From an uncultured Alphaproteobacteria bacterium (GTDB taxonomy: Bacteria > Pseudomonadota > Alphaproteobacteria > Thalassobaculales > Thalassobaculaceae), in the NCBI GenBank assembly GCA_937776645.1, contig CALMRI010000012.1:62001-126000 (forward strand): a stretch of 64,000 bases of DNA, given 5' to 3'. This document shows positions 16,750 through 24,605 of this stretch, piece after piece (within the stretch, counting starts at the first letter, position 1; each line of letters starts with the position of its first letter). A program made the translations under genes and the position numbers. The notes beneath the pieces were generated by a model, which worked only from the letters and a program-made list of their open reading frames with translations, was not told the DNA's origin and did not search any database.

Positions 16750-18468
16750 CTAAAATCCCATCGCCCGGCCGGAGCGCCTCGGGTCGGCACCGCCTGAGAT
16801 CAAACCGGTCTCAAGATTGGCGCTGATCGCACAGACCCCGGCCACCGCGTCGGAGCGTTCGCTGAGCCATTCGATATCGTGGCCACGCGCCGTAAGATCC
16901 TCTCCAACCCCGGGGTCGATCCCCGCCTCGATCGCCAGTCTGCCGGGCTTGCTGGCATGCGGCTCGAAGGAATTCGGTTGGCTGTGGGTACTGAAGCGCG
17001 GCGCCTCGATGGCCGGTTGGATGTCCATGTCGAACACTAGATGATTGAGCAGCACCTGCAACATGCCCTGCGGTTGTGCATCCCCGCCGGGCGCGCCGAA
17101 CGGCATCGCCAGACGGTCTTTTGCCAGCACCAGCGCCGGGTTCGGGGTAAGCCGGGGCCGTTTGCCCGGCGCCACCGCCGAGGCATGGCCGTCCAGCGCG
17201 AAGGATTGCGAGCCCCGGGCCGAGGGGCAAAACCCAAGGCCGGGTATCGCCGGACTTTCGAAGGACACGTCGCTTGGGGTGATCGAGCAGACGTTGCCGG
17301 CACGGTCCATCGTGCAGGTATAGGACGTGTCGGCCGCCGCGACCGATGGCGAGCGATCGACAGCGGGAGTGAAGGGCACGCCGCCGAAACCGGGAATTTC
17401 GCCCGCCGGCGGCATCCCCGGCCAGGCCCGCGCGGGATCGATCCGGTCGCGCCGCTCGGCGGCGAACGCCGATGACAACAACCGCTCTATCGGCATGTCG
17501 ATCACGTCGGGATCGCCGTAGAACCGCTCGCGATCAGCGAAGACCAGCTTGATCGTTTCGGCCAGGGTGTGGACGTAATCGGCCGAGTTGTGACCCAGTG
17601 TCGGCAGATCGATCGTCTCCAAAACCTTTAGCATCTGCAACAGGGTCGGGCCCTGGCACCAGGGCCGGCAGCTATAGACCTGGACCCCGGCGAAATCGAT
17701 GCTGAGCGGTTTTTCCACCGGCGTGTGGTACCCGGCCAGATCCGCCGCCGTCATCAGCCCGCCATTCTCGCCGTGAAAAGCGACGATCTTGCGGGCGATG
17801 TCACCAACATAAAACGCATCACGCGCTGCTTTGAGAGCCGCCTTTCGACCACGACCGGCGGCGCCGGTCTCTTCGTCCGCCATGTATTGCATACTTGCCG
17901 CCAGATCGCTCTGCACCAGGAGATCGCCCACCGCCGGCGGTTGACCATCCTTCAACCAGATCTCCGCGTTGCTCGGCCAGCGGCGGTAATTTTCCTGATA
18001 GCGGTCGATGAACTTGGCCATCACCGGATGCACGGTGAACCCCTCACTGGCATAGCGGATCGCCGGCGCCGCCACCTCGGCGAAGGGCATCGTTCCAAAG
18101 CGGGACAGAGCGGTGATCCAGGCATCCGGGCCGGCCGGCACGACGGTGCGCAACAAACCTAGCGGGATAGAACCGCCATGCTGATCACGGAACATCCCCA
18201 GACTTGCCGCCTTCGGCCAATATCCAAGCCCGGCGATGCTGACCACCTCGTCCTGTTCTGCCAGATAGATCAGCATCGGCGCAACACCGGAGAACTGCAC
18301 CTGGTCGCTATGCACCACCGAGAGCGCCATCCCCGCCGCAACGCCGGCGTCAATCGCATTGCCGCCAGCCTCAAGCATCTTTAACCCGGCCTCGGCCGCC
18401 AGATAATGGCCAGCGACGACCATGTGACGGCGCGCCGTGACCATCGGTTGCTGTGGTAAGCTGTTCAT
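16750..18468 (-). CDS. gamma-glutamyltransferase family protein
   Basis: The 572-residue protein has the Ntn-hydrolase gamma-glutamyltransferase plan. The N-terminal part shows LEAGGNAIDAGVAAGMALSV and, later, YHTPVEKPLSIDF. The self-cleavage and nucleophile threonine is expected in AADTSYTCTMDRAGN at about residue 380, followed by the small-subunit motifs. The start was set at ATG 18468, behind GGGGGA at about 7 bases. The frame stays open 180 bases further but would run across the copper promoter. No signal peptide is evident, so it may be cytoplasmic and act on a gamma-glutamyl or other amide-linked intermediate. Confidence 0.85.
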   Translation of the reverse strand: MNSLPQQPMVTARRHMVVAGHYLAAEAGLKMLEAGGNAIDAGVAAGMALSVVHSDQVQFSGVAPMLIYLAEQDEVVSIAGLGYWPKAASLGMFRDQHGGSIPLGLLRTVVPAGPDAWITALSRFGTMPFAEVAAPAIRYASEGFTVHPVMAKFIDRYQENYRRWPSNAEIWLKDGQPPAVGDLLVQSDLAASMQYMADEETGAAGRGRKAALKAARDAFYVGDIARKIVAFHGENGGLMTAADLAGYHTPVEKPLSIDFAGVQVYSCRPWCQGPTLLQMLKVLETIDLPTLGHNSADYVHTLAETIKLVFADRERFYGDPDVIDMPIERLLSSAFAAERRDRIDPARAWPGMPPAGEIPGFGGVPFTPAVDRSPSVAAADTSYTCTMDRAGNVCSITPSDVSFESPAIPGLGFCPSARGSQSFALDGHASAVAPGKRPRLTPNPALVLAKDRLAMPFGAPGGDAQPQGMLQVLLNHLVFDMDIQPAIEAPRFSTHSQPNSFEPHASKPGRLAIEAGIDPGVGEDLTARGHDIEWLSERSDAVAGVCAISANLETGLISGGADPRRSGRAMGF

Positions 18469-18571
18469 CGTCGCATCCCCCGCTTGGCTCGTCGCTAATC
18501 TCAAGGATGGCACAAATTTTGGCGCATGCGTCCGGTGCCGCGACAAAATCGAGTACGTGCGGTTGCCGGCC

Positions 18572-18602
18572 TTGACCTTCCGGCCACTGGAAGCCCTATC
18601 TT
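18572..18602 (+). promoter_or_regulatory. CueR/MerR-type promoter and operator for the copper ATPase
   Basis: A -35 box TTGACC (18572-18577) and a -10 box TATCTT (18597-18602) are separated by 19 bases, the over-long spacing that MerR-family activators untwist. The spacer holds a dyad, CTTCC-ggccact-GGAAG (18577-18593), closely matching the ACCTTCC...GGAAGG half-sites of CueR. Transcription would begin near 18609 and give a leader of about 20 bases before the copA start at 18628. No cueR gene lies in the window, so the regulator must be encoded elsewhere. Confidence 0.8.
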
Positions 18603-18627
18603 TGGTTTCCAGGTCTGGAGAATGTTC

Positions 18628-20907
18628 ATGAGCAACGCCTCGAACGATCATAGCTCGAAGCTATCGGCACCGGGACAAAGCCACAGTTCCCACGCCGCCA
18701 TCGGGTCCGAAGATACGGGGCACGGGGCGGAACATTGCCACCACCACGGTGAGCATACCCACCGGGAACCGAGCGAGGTGGAAAAGCGGCACGGCGGCTA
18801 TATCTGCCCGATGTGCGCCGGGGTCTGGAGTCCGGTACCGGCGGCATGTCCGATGTGCGGCATGGCGCTGGAGACGGTGGCGATCACCGCCGATGCAGGG
18901 CCAAGCCCGGAACTGATCGATATGTTCCGCCGGTTCTGGATCAGCGCCGCGCTCTCGGCGCCTTTGTTGGTGGTCGCGATGGGTCGGCACATGGCGCCCG
19001 ATCTGTTCGCCGCGGCGCCGGCCCGGATGCTGGATTTCGCCGAACTACTGCTGGCGACGCCGGTCGTCCTGTGGGGCGGCAAGCCTTTCCTGGAACGCGG
19101 CTGGTCTTCGATACGGACCCGGAATCTCAACATGTTCACGCTGATCGCCTTGGGCGTTGGCGCCGCCTTCGCCTATAGCATGGTCGCGGTTCTGGCGCCC
19201 GGGATCTTCCCCGCGTCATTTCGTGACGAGTCCGGCGCCGTCGGCCTCTATTTCGAGGCCTCGGCGGTGATAATCACCCTGGTTTTGCTTGGCCAGGTGC
19301 TGGAGTTGCGGGCCCGCGAGCAAACCAGCGGCGCGTTGCGGGCGCTGCTGGATCTGACGCCAAGGACCGTGCTCCAGATCAATGAAGATGGCAGCGACAG
19401 CGAAGTCGCTCTGGAGACCATCCTGACCGACGGTCGGCTTCGGGTGCGCCCCGGCGACAGCATGCCGGTTGACGGCATCGTGCTGGAAGGGCGGGGCTCA
19501 GTCGATGAATCGATGGTGACCGGCGAGCCGCTTCCCGTGGAGAAGGCGGTCGGGGACGCGGTGATTGGTGGCACCCTGAACGGCAACGGGTCGCTGGTCA
19601 TTCAAGCGGAAAAGGTTGGCGCCGACTCGCTGCTATCGCGGATCGTGCAATTGGTCACCGACGCCCAGCGTTCCCGCGCGCCAATCCAGGCTCTGGCGGA
19701 CCGGGTCGCCGGCTACTTTGTCCCGGCGGTGGTCGCCTCGGCGTTAGTCGCCTTCGCCACTTGGTCGATCTGGGGGCCGCCGCCAGCGGTGGCGCATGGG
19801 TTGATCGCCGCCGTCTCGGTGCTGATCATTGCCTGCCCGTGTGCGCTCGGCCTGGCGACGCCGATGTCGATCATGGTCGCCTCCGGCAGAGGCGCCGAGG
19901 CCGGTGTCCTGATCCGCAACGCCGAGGCATTGGAGCAGCTAGCCAAGGTCGACATCGTTGTCGTCGACAAGACCGGTACGCTGACCCTAGGCCGGCCGGT
20001 GCTCGTCGCTGCGATACCAGCGCCGGGATTCGAGGAAGCGGAATTCCTTCGCCTCGCCGCCGGGCTGGAGCGTGGCAGCTCGCATCCACTGGCCAGCGCC
20101 ATCGTCGACGGCGCCGAGGCGCGGGGCATCTCGCTTCCTGACACGCCGGGGGATTTCACCTCGGTAACCGGCCAGGGCGTCCAAGGAACCGTCGAGGGTC
20201 GAACCCTGCTGCTTGGTAATGCACAGTTCCTCGACGCCCATGGGATTCCAAACAAAGCCCTGGTTAAACAGGCTGGCGCCCATCGCTCGACCGGTGCCTC
20301 GGCGATGTTTGCGGCGGTTGACGGTAAATTAGCCGGGCTGCTGGTGGTCGCCGATCCGATCAAGGAAACCACGCCCGAGGCGCTGTCGGCCCTGCACGCG
20401 GCCGGCATTGAGGTGATCATGTTGACCGGCGACAACGCCGCGACCGCCGCCGCCGTCGGCAAAAAGCTCGGCATCACCCGGATTGAGGCGGATCTCCTAC
20501 CGGAAGATAAATACGCGATTATCCAGCTCCTGCAGGCCGAAGGCAAGGTGGTCGCCATGGCCGGCGACGGGATCAACGACGCGCCGGCCCTGGCCCAGGC
20601 GGATGTCGGCGTCGCCATGGGTACCGGCGCCGATATCGCGATGGCAAGCGCCAGCGTCACCCTGGTGCGCGGTGATCTCAACGGTCTGGTCCGGGCGATC
20701 CGGCTGGGTCGGGCGACGATGTGGAACATCCGCCAGAACCTGTTCTTCGCCTTTGCCTATAACGCCCTCGGGGTACCGATCGCGGCGGGAGTGCTGTATC
20801 CGGTTCTCGGCCTGTTGCTGAGCCCGATGATCGCAGCGGCGGCGATGAGCCTCAGCTCCGTCTCGGTGATATCGAACGCCCTGCGGTTGAAGCACACCAA
20901 GCTTTAA
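18628..20907 (+). CDS. copA: Cu+-exporting P1B-type ATPase with His-rich N-terminus and HMBD domain
   Basis: The 759-residue inner-membrane pump has a His-rich tail (residues 13-54) and a heavy-metal-binding domain with two CPMC motifs (about 58-80) in place of the usual CxxC ferredoxin-like HMA domains. The TM metal site is [12 protein letters not shown] (CPC at 403-405), the phosphorylated Asp447 lies in DKTGT, and [10 protein letters not shown] closes the P domain. The last helices carry YNALG and [12 protein letters not shown], signatures of the Cu+ P1B-1 group. ATG 18628 was chosen: GGAG lies 7 bases upstream and the CueR-type promoter lies just before it. It is divergent from the gamma-glutamyltransferase gene. 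Confidence 0.95.
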   Translation: MSNASNDHSSKLSAPGQSHSSHAAIGSEDTGHGAEHCHHHGEHTHREPSEVEKRHGGYICPMCAGVWSPVPAACPMCGMALETVAITADAGPSPELIDMFRRFWISAALSAPLLVVAMGRHMAPDLFAAAPARMLDFAELLLATPVVLWGGKPFLERGWSSIRTRNLNMFTLIALGVGAAFAYSMVAVLAPGIFPASFRDESGAVGLYFEASAVIITLVLLGQVLELRAREQTSGALRALLDLTPRTVLQINEDGSDSEVALETILTDGRLRVRPGDSMPVDGIVLEGRGSVDESMVTGEPLPVEKAVGDAVIGGTLNGNGSLVIQAEKVGADSLLSRIVQLVTDAQRSRAPIQALADRVAGYFVPAVVASALVAFATWSIWGPPPAVAHGLIAAVSVLIIACPCALGLATPMSIMVASGRGAEAGVLIRNAEALEQLAKVDIVVVDKTGTLTLGRPVLVAAIPAPGFEEAEFLRLAAGLERGSSHPLASAIVDGAEARGISLPDTPGDFTSVTGQGVQGTVEGRTLLLGNAQFLDAHGIPNKALVKQAGAHRSTGASAMFAAVDGKLAGLLVVADPIKETTPEALSALHAAGIEVIMLTGDNAATAAAVGKKLGITRIEADLLPEDKYAIIQLLQAEGKVVAMAGDGINDAPALAQADVGVAMGTGADIAMASASVTLVRGDLNGLVRAIRLGRATMWNIRQNLFFAFAYNALGVPIAAGVLYPVLGLLLSPMIAAAAMSLSSVSVISNALRLKHTKL

Positions 20908-20950
20908 CACGCAGCCGGTCGTTGGGGGCTGTTGAAGCGCACCAACACGC

Positions 20951-21102
20951 ACATCGTGAAACACTCTATCCCAGCCGTCATCCCGCCGTAGTGCGGGGCC
21001 CATGCCGTCGGCGGCTGCAAAGTGGTGGTGTGGAAAGTTCTGAACCGGCGAGGCCGTGATCCCCGCGTCCGGAATGGGCCCCGCCCTCCGGCGGGGTGAC
21101 GG
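20951..21102. repeat. Two REP-like palindromic elements downstream of copA
   Basis: The 330-base gap after copA holds two related elements and no gene. One, on the minus strand at 20951-21006, reads (reverse complement) ATGGGCCCCGCACTACGGCG then GGATGACGG and a GAGTGTTTCACGAT tail. The other, on the plus strand at 21071-21102, reads GAATGGGCCCCGCC-ctcc-GGCGGGGTGACGG with a perfect 7-base stem. Both share the core CGGCGGGRTGACGG. Head-to-head placement of such elements is typical of REP/BIME pairs between genes. Related copies lie at 22.0 kb and 47.6 kb. Confidence 0.65.
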
Positions 21103-21237
21103 CAGCCATTGGGGCGGGCCTCCCGTATTTGTTCGGGCTGTAGTGCGAAATGCGGGCTAGCATCGCTCGGTTCGGCTGCGTACCCTGTTGGCGTTCAATA
21201 ACCAACCCCGCGATTCAACCTCGAAGGCAGAAACCCC

Positions 21238-21609
21238 ATGGCATGGACACGCATGGTGTTGGAAATCGGCATGGGCACCGATATCCGAGGCACCGATCAC
21301 ACCAAGGCCGCCGTCCGGGCACTTCGCGATGCGCTCTGGCACAACTCACTGGGGATCGCCGATATCGTTGGTCTGGCGACCGACTCGATGCGGGTCGAGG
21401 TCACCATCGGCGTGCCGAAACCGGACCAGGTCGACAAAGCCCAGGTGCTGGCGGTGCTGCCACATGGCACTGGCACGGTCACCTGCGTCGAGGGTGGGCT
21501 GGAGATCAAGAACCCGGCGCGCGCCGACGCCACCTTGGTCGCCCATGCCGCCGCCGTGGTCTACCTCGACATTCCGCCCGGCCTTGGTATCGGGGGCGCC
21601 GCATCATGA
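21238..21609 (+). CDS. Lin0512 family protein, first of a tandem pair
   Basis: The 123-residue protein contains the family pattern LEIGMGTDIRGTDHTKAAVR at the N-terminus, then VTIGVPKPDQVDKAQVLAVL and a Val/Gly-rich C-terminal strand region. Lin0512-family proteins are small, conserved and of unknown function. The ATG follows GAAGG by about 10 bases. The next gene is a paralogue whose ATG overlaps this stop by four bases (ATGA), so the two are likely made together and may form a hetero-oligomer. No membrane segment or cysteine pair is present, so a direct metal role is not supported. Confidence 0.8.
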   Translation: MAWTRMVLEIGMGTDIRGTDHTKAAVRALRDALWHNSLGIADIVGLATDSMRVEVTIGVPKPDQVDKAQVLAVLPHGTGTVTCVEGGLEIKNPARADATLVAHAAAVVYLDIPPGLGIGGAAS

Positions 21610-21944
21610 CCTTGAAACGCGCCATACTGGAAATGGGTATGGGTAACGATCTGCACGGCGGCGATTACACCAAGGCGTCGCTCCGGGCGGTCCAGGACGC
21701 TCTGCATCACAGCTCGCTCAGCTTCGTCAGAACCCTGGGCATTGACAAGTCCAAGCTGTTCGTCAACGTCACCATCGGCGTCCAAAAGCCGGATGAGGTC
21801 GACGCCGCGGCGGTCAAAGCCTCGCTGCCGGTCGGCGTCGTCACCGTCGAGGTGGTCAAGGGTGGTCTCGACGTGCCGGACGAAGCGGCCGGCGATATCG
21901 CGGTGATCGCCAGCGCCGCTATTCAGGTGATGTTGGAGACGTAG
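21606..21944 (+). CDS. Lin0512 family protein, second of a tandem pair
   Basis: This 112-residue protein is a diverged copy of its upstream neighbour: LEMGMGNDLHGGDYTKASLR, then VNVTIGVQKPDEVDAAAVKA and a GGLDVPDEA loop. The GMGxDxxGxDYTKA block and the TIGVxKPDxVD block align without gaps between the two copies, indicating an old tandem duplication. The ATG at 21606 is inside the stop of the first copy, so translation is coupled. The function is unknown. Sitting between copA and the MerF-like gene may be chance, since palindromic repeats lie on both sides of the pair. Confidence 0.8.
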   Translation: MTLKRAILEMGMGNDLHGGDYTKASLRAVQDALHHSSLSFVRTLGIDKSKLFVNVTIGVQKPDEVDAAAVKASLPVGVVTVEVVKGGLDVPDEAAGDIAVIASAAIQVMLET

Positions 21945-22000
21945 GCCCGCACGACCCGTTGCGTCGGTATCATGGCGCGATGAAGGCTCAATCGCCAGCC

Positions 22001-22059
22001 ATCCCGCCCTGCGGCGGGATAATAGGACCGGGACAACCCCTGAGAGAGTGTTTCACGGT
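22001..22059 (+). repeat. REP-like palindrome with GAGTGTTTCACG tail
   Basis: The sequence starts with a perfect 8-base inverted repeat, ATCCCGCC-ctgc-GGCGGGAT (22001-22020). It ends in GAGTGTTTCACGGT (22046-22059). Both the GCGGCGGGAT core and this tail recur in the element downstream of copA (20951-21006, opposite strand). It lies in the 245-base gap between the Lin0512 pair and the MerF-like gene. Confidence 0.6.
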
Positions 22060-22098
22060 CGAGCACCTCTACTCATCTCCCCCTAAAAGACCGGCGGT

Positions 22099-22113
22099 TT
22101 GCCAGTGTGGCAA
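22099..22113. promoter_or_regulatory. Perfect 15-base palindrome upstream of the MerF-like gene
   Basis: TTGCCA-GTG-TGGCAA is a perfect dyad with a 3-base centre, 76 bases before the MerF-like ATG. Its size and symmetry suit a dimeric repressor or activator. It does not match the MerR/CueR dyad seen at copA. No regulator gene is adjacent, so its role is unproven. Confidence 0.4.
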
Positions 22114-22189
22114 TCACTACTGCGTCACCGGTAGCGCCTATATCGACCCGGCTATTGGTGGTGGCGGGGGAGCCGGGCTATATTGGGGG

Positions 22190-22402
22190 ATGACGAATAA
22201 ACTGCTTCTGCGCGTCGGGATCACCGGGACCGTTCTTGCGGCCCTGTCCTGTTTCACGCCGATCCTGGTGATTGCGTTGACGGCGTTGGGAATGGCGAGC
22301 TTGATTCCCCGGCTCGACCCTATTTTAATTCCCGTGCTGGTGTTCTTCGCAGCGTTTACCTTCTGGGCATTCTCGCGCCGCAACCGAGACGAGGGTTTGT
22401 GA
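22190..22402 (+). CDS. MerF-like small membrane transporter with a single Cys
   Basis: The 70-residue protein has two membrane helices: GITGTVLAALSCFTPILVIA, then a short loop, then LIPVLVFFAAFTFWAF. The LLRVGIxGTxLAALxCFTPxLVI block is the MerF signature for mercuric ion uptake. Characterised MerF has a vicinal Cys-Cys in helix 1 and a second Cys pair near the C-terminus. Here helix 1 has Ser-Cys and the C-terminal pair is missing. A metal-import role is therefore uncertain; it may move another soft metal or work through the Cys-rich partner it overlaps (GTGA). A GGGGG run just precedes the ATG. Confidence 0.75.
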   Translation: MTNKLLLRVGITGTVLAALSCFTPILVIALTALGMASLIPRLDPILIPVLVFFAAFTFWAFSRRNRDEGL

Positions 22403-22605
22403 TAGAACTGCGCTCCACCATCACCTGCCCGAACTGCGGCCAGGCCGAGACCGAGGTCATGCCCACCGATGCCTGCCAGTATTTTTACGACTGCAAGGGC
22501 TGTGCGGTGGTGCTCAAGCCGAAACCCGGTGATTGCTGTGTCTACTGTTCCTACGGCACCGTCCCCTGCCCGCCGATTCAGCAAGGCGACGCCTGCTGCG
22601 CCTGA
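22399..22605 (+). CDS. GDCCVxC domain protein (cysteine-rich, MerF-linked)
   Basis: The 68-residue protein has nine cysteines: a CPNCG knuckle at 10-14, DACQYFYDCKGC, then GDCCVYCSYG and a terminal CC. The GDCCVxC block defines a family that includes selenoproteins with U in the last position; here that residue is Cys (TGT), so no selenocysteine is needed. The GTG start overlaps the MerF-like stop by four bases, a common family arrangement. It probably binds the soft metal handled by the membrane protein, in the cytoplasm. The direct biochemistry of the family is not established. It is convergent with the GNAT gene. Confidence 0.8.
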   Translation: MIELRSTITCPNCGQAETEVMPTDACQYFYDCKGCAVVLKPKPGDCCVYCSYGTVPCPPIQQGDACCA

Positions 22606-22612
22606 AGGGGAG

Positions 22613-23209
22613 TTAATTGCCCAGGTTCGGGTAGAACTCTTCACGCAACAACGCGAATTGCATGTGGTCCTGCCAGTGTCCGTCAATCTTCAGGTAACGT
22701 TTCGCCAAGCCCTCATAGCGGAAGCCGGATTGGCGCAGCACGCCTTTGCTCGGCTCGTTGATCGGCAGGCATGCCGCCTCGACCCGGTGTAGCGACAATT
22801 GATCAAAGACAAAAGTGCAGGCCCCGTGCACCGCCTCGGTCATATAGCCTTGGCGGGCATAACGCTTGCCGACCCAATAGCCGAACGAACAGGTCTGGGC
22901 AACGCCGCGGCGGACATTGGCGATGGTGATCCCACCAACGATTGCATCGTCGACACGCCGGAAGATGAAGAACGAATAACCGAGATCCCGACTCCAATCC
23001 TCAGAGTAGCGGGCAAGCCGTCGGCGGAAGGCGGATTTGGTCAACGCGTCATCAGGCCAAGTAGGCTCCCATGGCACCAGGAACTCACGGCTCTCGGCCC
23101 GAAGCTCGGCCCAGGGAGCCCAATCGGACCGCACCGGGGGGCGCAAATAGAGCCGAGGCAGCATGACCTTGGGCTCGGTACGCGCCGACGGAAAGAAGGT
23201 TAGAACCAC
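22613..23209 (-). CDS. GNAT family N-acetyltransferase (RimJ/RimL-like)
   Basis: The 198-residue protein has the RimJ/RimL-type GNAT layout: RLYLRPPVRSDWAPWAELRA at the start, a GGITIANVRRG strand, YWVGKRYARQGYMTEAV (acetyl-CoA-binding RxxGxM-type loop) and RVEAACLPINEPSKGVLRQS near the C-terminus. This group acetylates protein N-termini or small-molecule amines. The GTG at 23209 is the only upstream start before an in-frame stop; the ATG at residue 16 is an alternative. It lies downstream of the M16 peptidase, an arrangement commonly seen in alphaproteobacteria after thrC. Confidence 0.9.
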   Translation of the reverse strand: MVLTFFPSARTEPKVMLPRLYLRPPVRSDWAPWAELRAESREFLVPWEPTWPDDALTKSAFRRRLARYSEDWSRDLGYSFFIFRRVDDAIVGGITIANVRRGVAQTCSFGYWVGKRYARQGYMTEAVHGACTFVFDQLSLHRVEAACLPINEPSKGVLRQSGFRYEGLAKRYLKIDGHWQDHMQFALLREEFYPNLGN

Positions 23210-23321
23210 GATGCCTCACCCAGCGCCTGAAGCTATCCACATTTTGCCGAATGTGGGGGCAGTCGTGCAAGCGCATTTTAACGCCAATGCGATTACATTC
23301 ACGGTTGATCCGTTCGCCGCC

Positions 23322-24605
23322 CTACCCTAGACGACCGCAAATCGTGTCATAGGATTCCAACTTGGAGAGTGGACCTATCGCCGTCAGGGTTGGTTTTCCC
23401 TCCAGCAAGCGCCGGGCGACCCGGCGCACCGCGTCAGCATCGACCGCGTCCACCTTGGCGACGATCTCGTCGACCGGCATGACCCGGCCATAGACCAACA
23501 TATGCTGGGCTATCTGCTCGCAACGGTTCGAGGTCGTCTCGCGGCTCATCAGCAGGCCCGATTTCATCTGGGTCCGCGAGCGGATCACTTCGGCCTCAAG
23601 GTCAGCATCGGTGAGTTTCGCCAATTCCTCGCAAACCACCGGCACTAATTCGGTGACCTGATCCTCGCCGGTGCCGGCATAAATGCCGAGCAAGCCATCG
23701 TCATGATAAGCCGAGGTGAAGGAATAGATCGAATAGACCAGGCCTCTTTTCTCGCGAATTTCCTGAAACAATCGCGAGGACATGCCACCACCAAGCAGCA
23801 CCGAGAACACTTGCTGAGCGTGGAAATCCGGATCATGGAAATTGACGCCGGGGAAGCCGAGGATCAGATGAACCTGCTCCAGATCCCTTTCCTCACGCAG
23901 CTCACCACCGGCATAACGGGCCGGCTCGACAGCGGCGAGTTGTCTTTTCGGCAATCCACCAAAGCCGGCCTCGACACTGGCGACCAGGGTGTCGTGATCG
24001 ACATTACCGGCCGCAGCGAAGATCATCCGGTCGCCGCCGTAGTTCGAGCCGATAAAGTCGACAATGGCGTCTCGCGACATCTCGCCAACCACCTCGGCGC
24101 GGCCAAGCACCGGCCGGCCAAGCGCCTGGTTCGGATAAGCGACCTCCTGAAATAGATCGAAAATGATGTCGTCGGGAGTATCCGCCGCCTGGCCGATTTC
24201 CTGCAAGATCACCGTGCGCTCACGCGCCAACTCTGCCTCCTCGAAGGTGGAGTTCTGCAGAATATCGCCAAGGATATCCACCGCCAGGCCAACGTCGTTT
24301 TTCAACACCTTGGCGTAATACGCCGTCTGCTCGCGCGAGGTATAGGCGTTGAGATGCCCGCCCACCGCCTCGATTTCCTCGGCGATATCACGGGGTCCAC
24401 GCCGCTTGGTGCCCTTAAAGGCCATGTGCTCAAGGAAATGGGCGACTCCGTTAACCTGCGGCGCCTCATTGCGGGCGCCGACGCCGAACCAGGCCCCAAG
24501 CGAAACACTTTCCACCGTAGACATCGGGTCACTAACAATGCGGATACCATTGGCCAGTTCGGTAAAGCCAAGGCCAGTTCCGGTCACCGGATCAGCGGTA
24601 CTCAT
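23322..24605 (-). CDS. M16 family zinc metallopeptidase (processing-peptidase-like)
   Basis: The 427-residue protein has the inverted zinc motif HFLEH (His56, Glu59, His60). It is followed by FKGTKRRGPRDIAEEIEAVG and a downstream acidic segment (VILQEIGQAADTPDD) that supplies the third ligand. The middle carries LPKRQL and the LGGGMSSRLFQEIREKRGLVYS glycine-rich stretch, typical of the mitochondrial processing peptidase beta-like group. It probably cleaves peptides in the cytoplasm or periplasm; no signal peptide is visible. It overlaps thrC by four bases (ATGA), so the two are co-translated. Confidence 0.95.
   Translation of the reverse strand: MSTADPVTGTGLGFTELANGIRIVSDPMSTVESVSLGAWFGVGARNEAPQVNGVAHFLEHMAFKGTKRRGPRDIAEEIEAVGGHLNAYTSREQTAYYAKVLKNDVGLAVDILGDILQNSTFEEAELARERTVILQEIGQAADTPDDIIFDLFQEVAYPNQALGRPVLGRAEVVGEMSRDAIVDFIGSNYGGDRMIFAAAGNVDHDTLVASVEAGFGGLPKRQLAAVEPARYAGGELREERDLEQVHLILGFPGVNFHDPDFHAQQVFSVLLGGGMSSRLFQEIREKRGLVYSIYSFTSAYHDDGLLGIYAGTGEDQVTELVPVVCEELAKLTDADLEAEVIRSRTQMKSGLLMSRETTSNRCEQIAQHMLVYGRVMPVDEIVAKVDAVDADAVRRVARRLLEGKPTLTAIGPLSKLESYDTICGRLG

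Noticed and set aside
18469-18651. A 61-residue N-terminal extension of the gamma-glutamyltransferase frame
   Set aside because: It would run through the copper promoter and over the copA start; ATG 18468 has a good ribosome site and gives the normal family N-terminus.
22540-22548. Selenocysteine in the GDCCVxC protein
   Set aside because: The codon at the seleno position is TGT (Cys), not TGA, and the frame needs no recoding.
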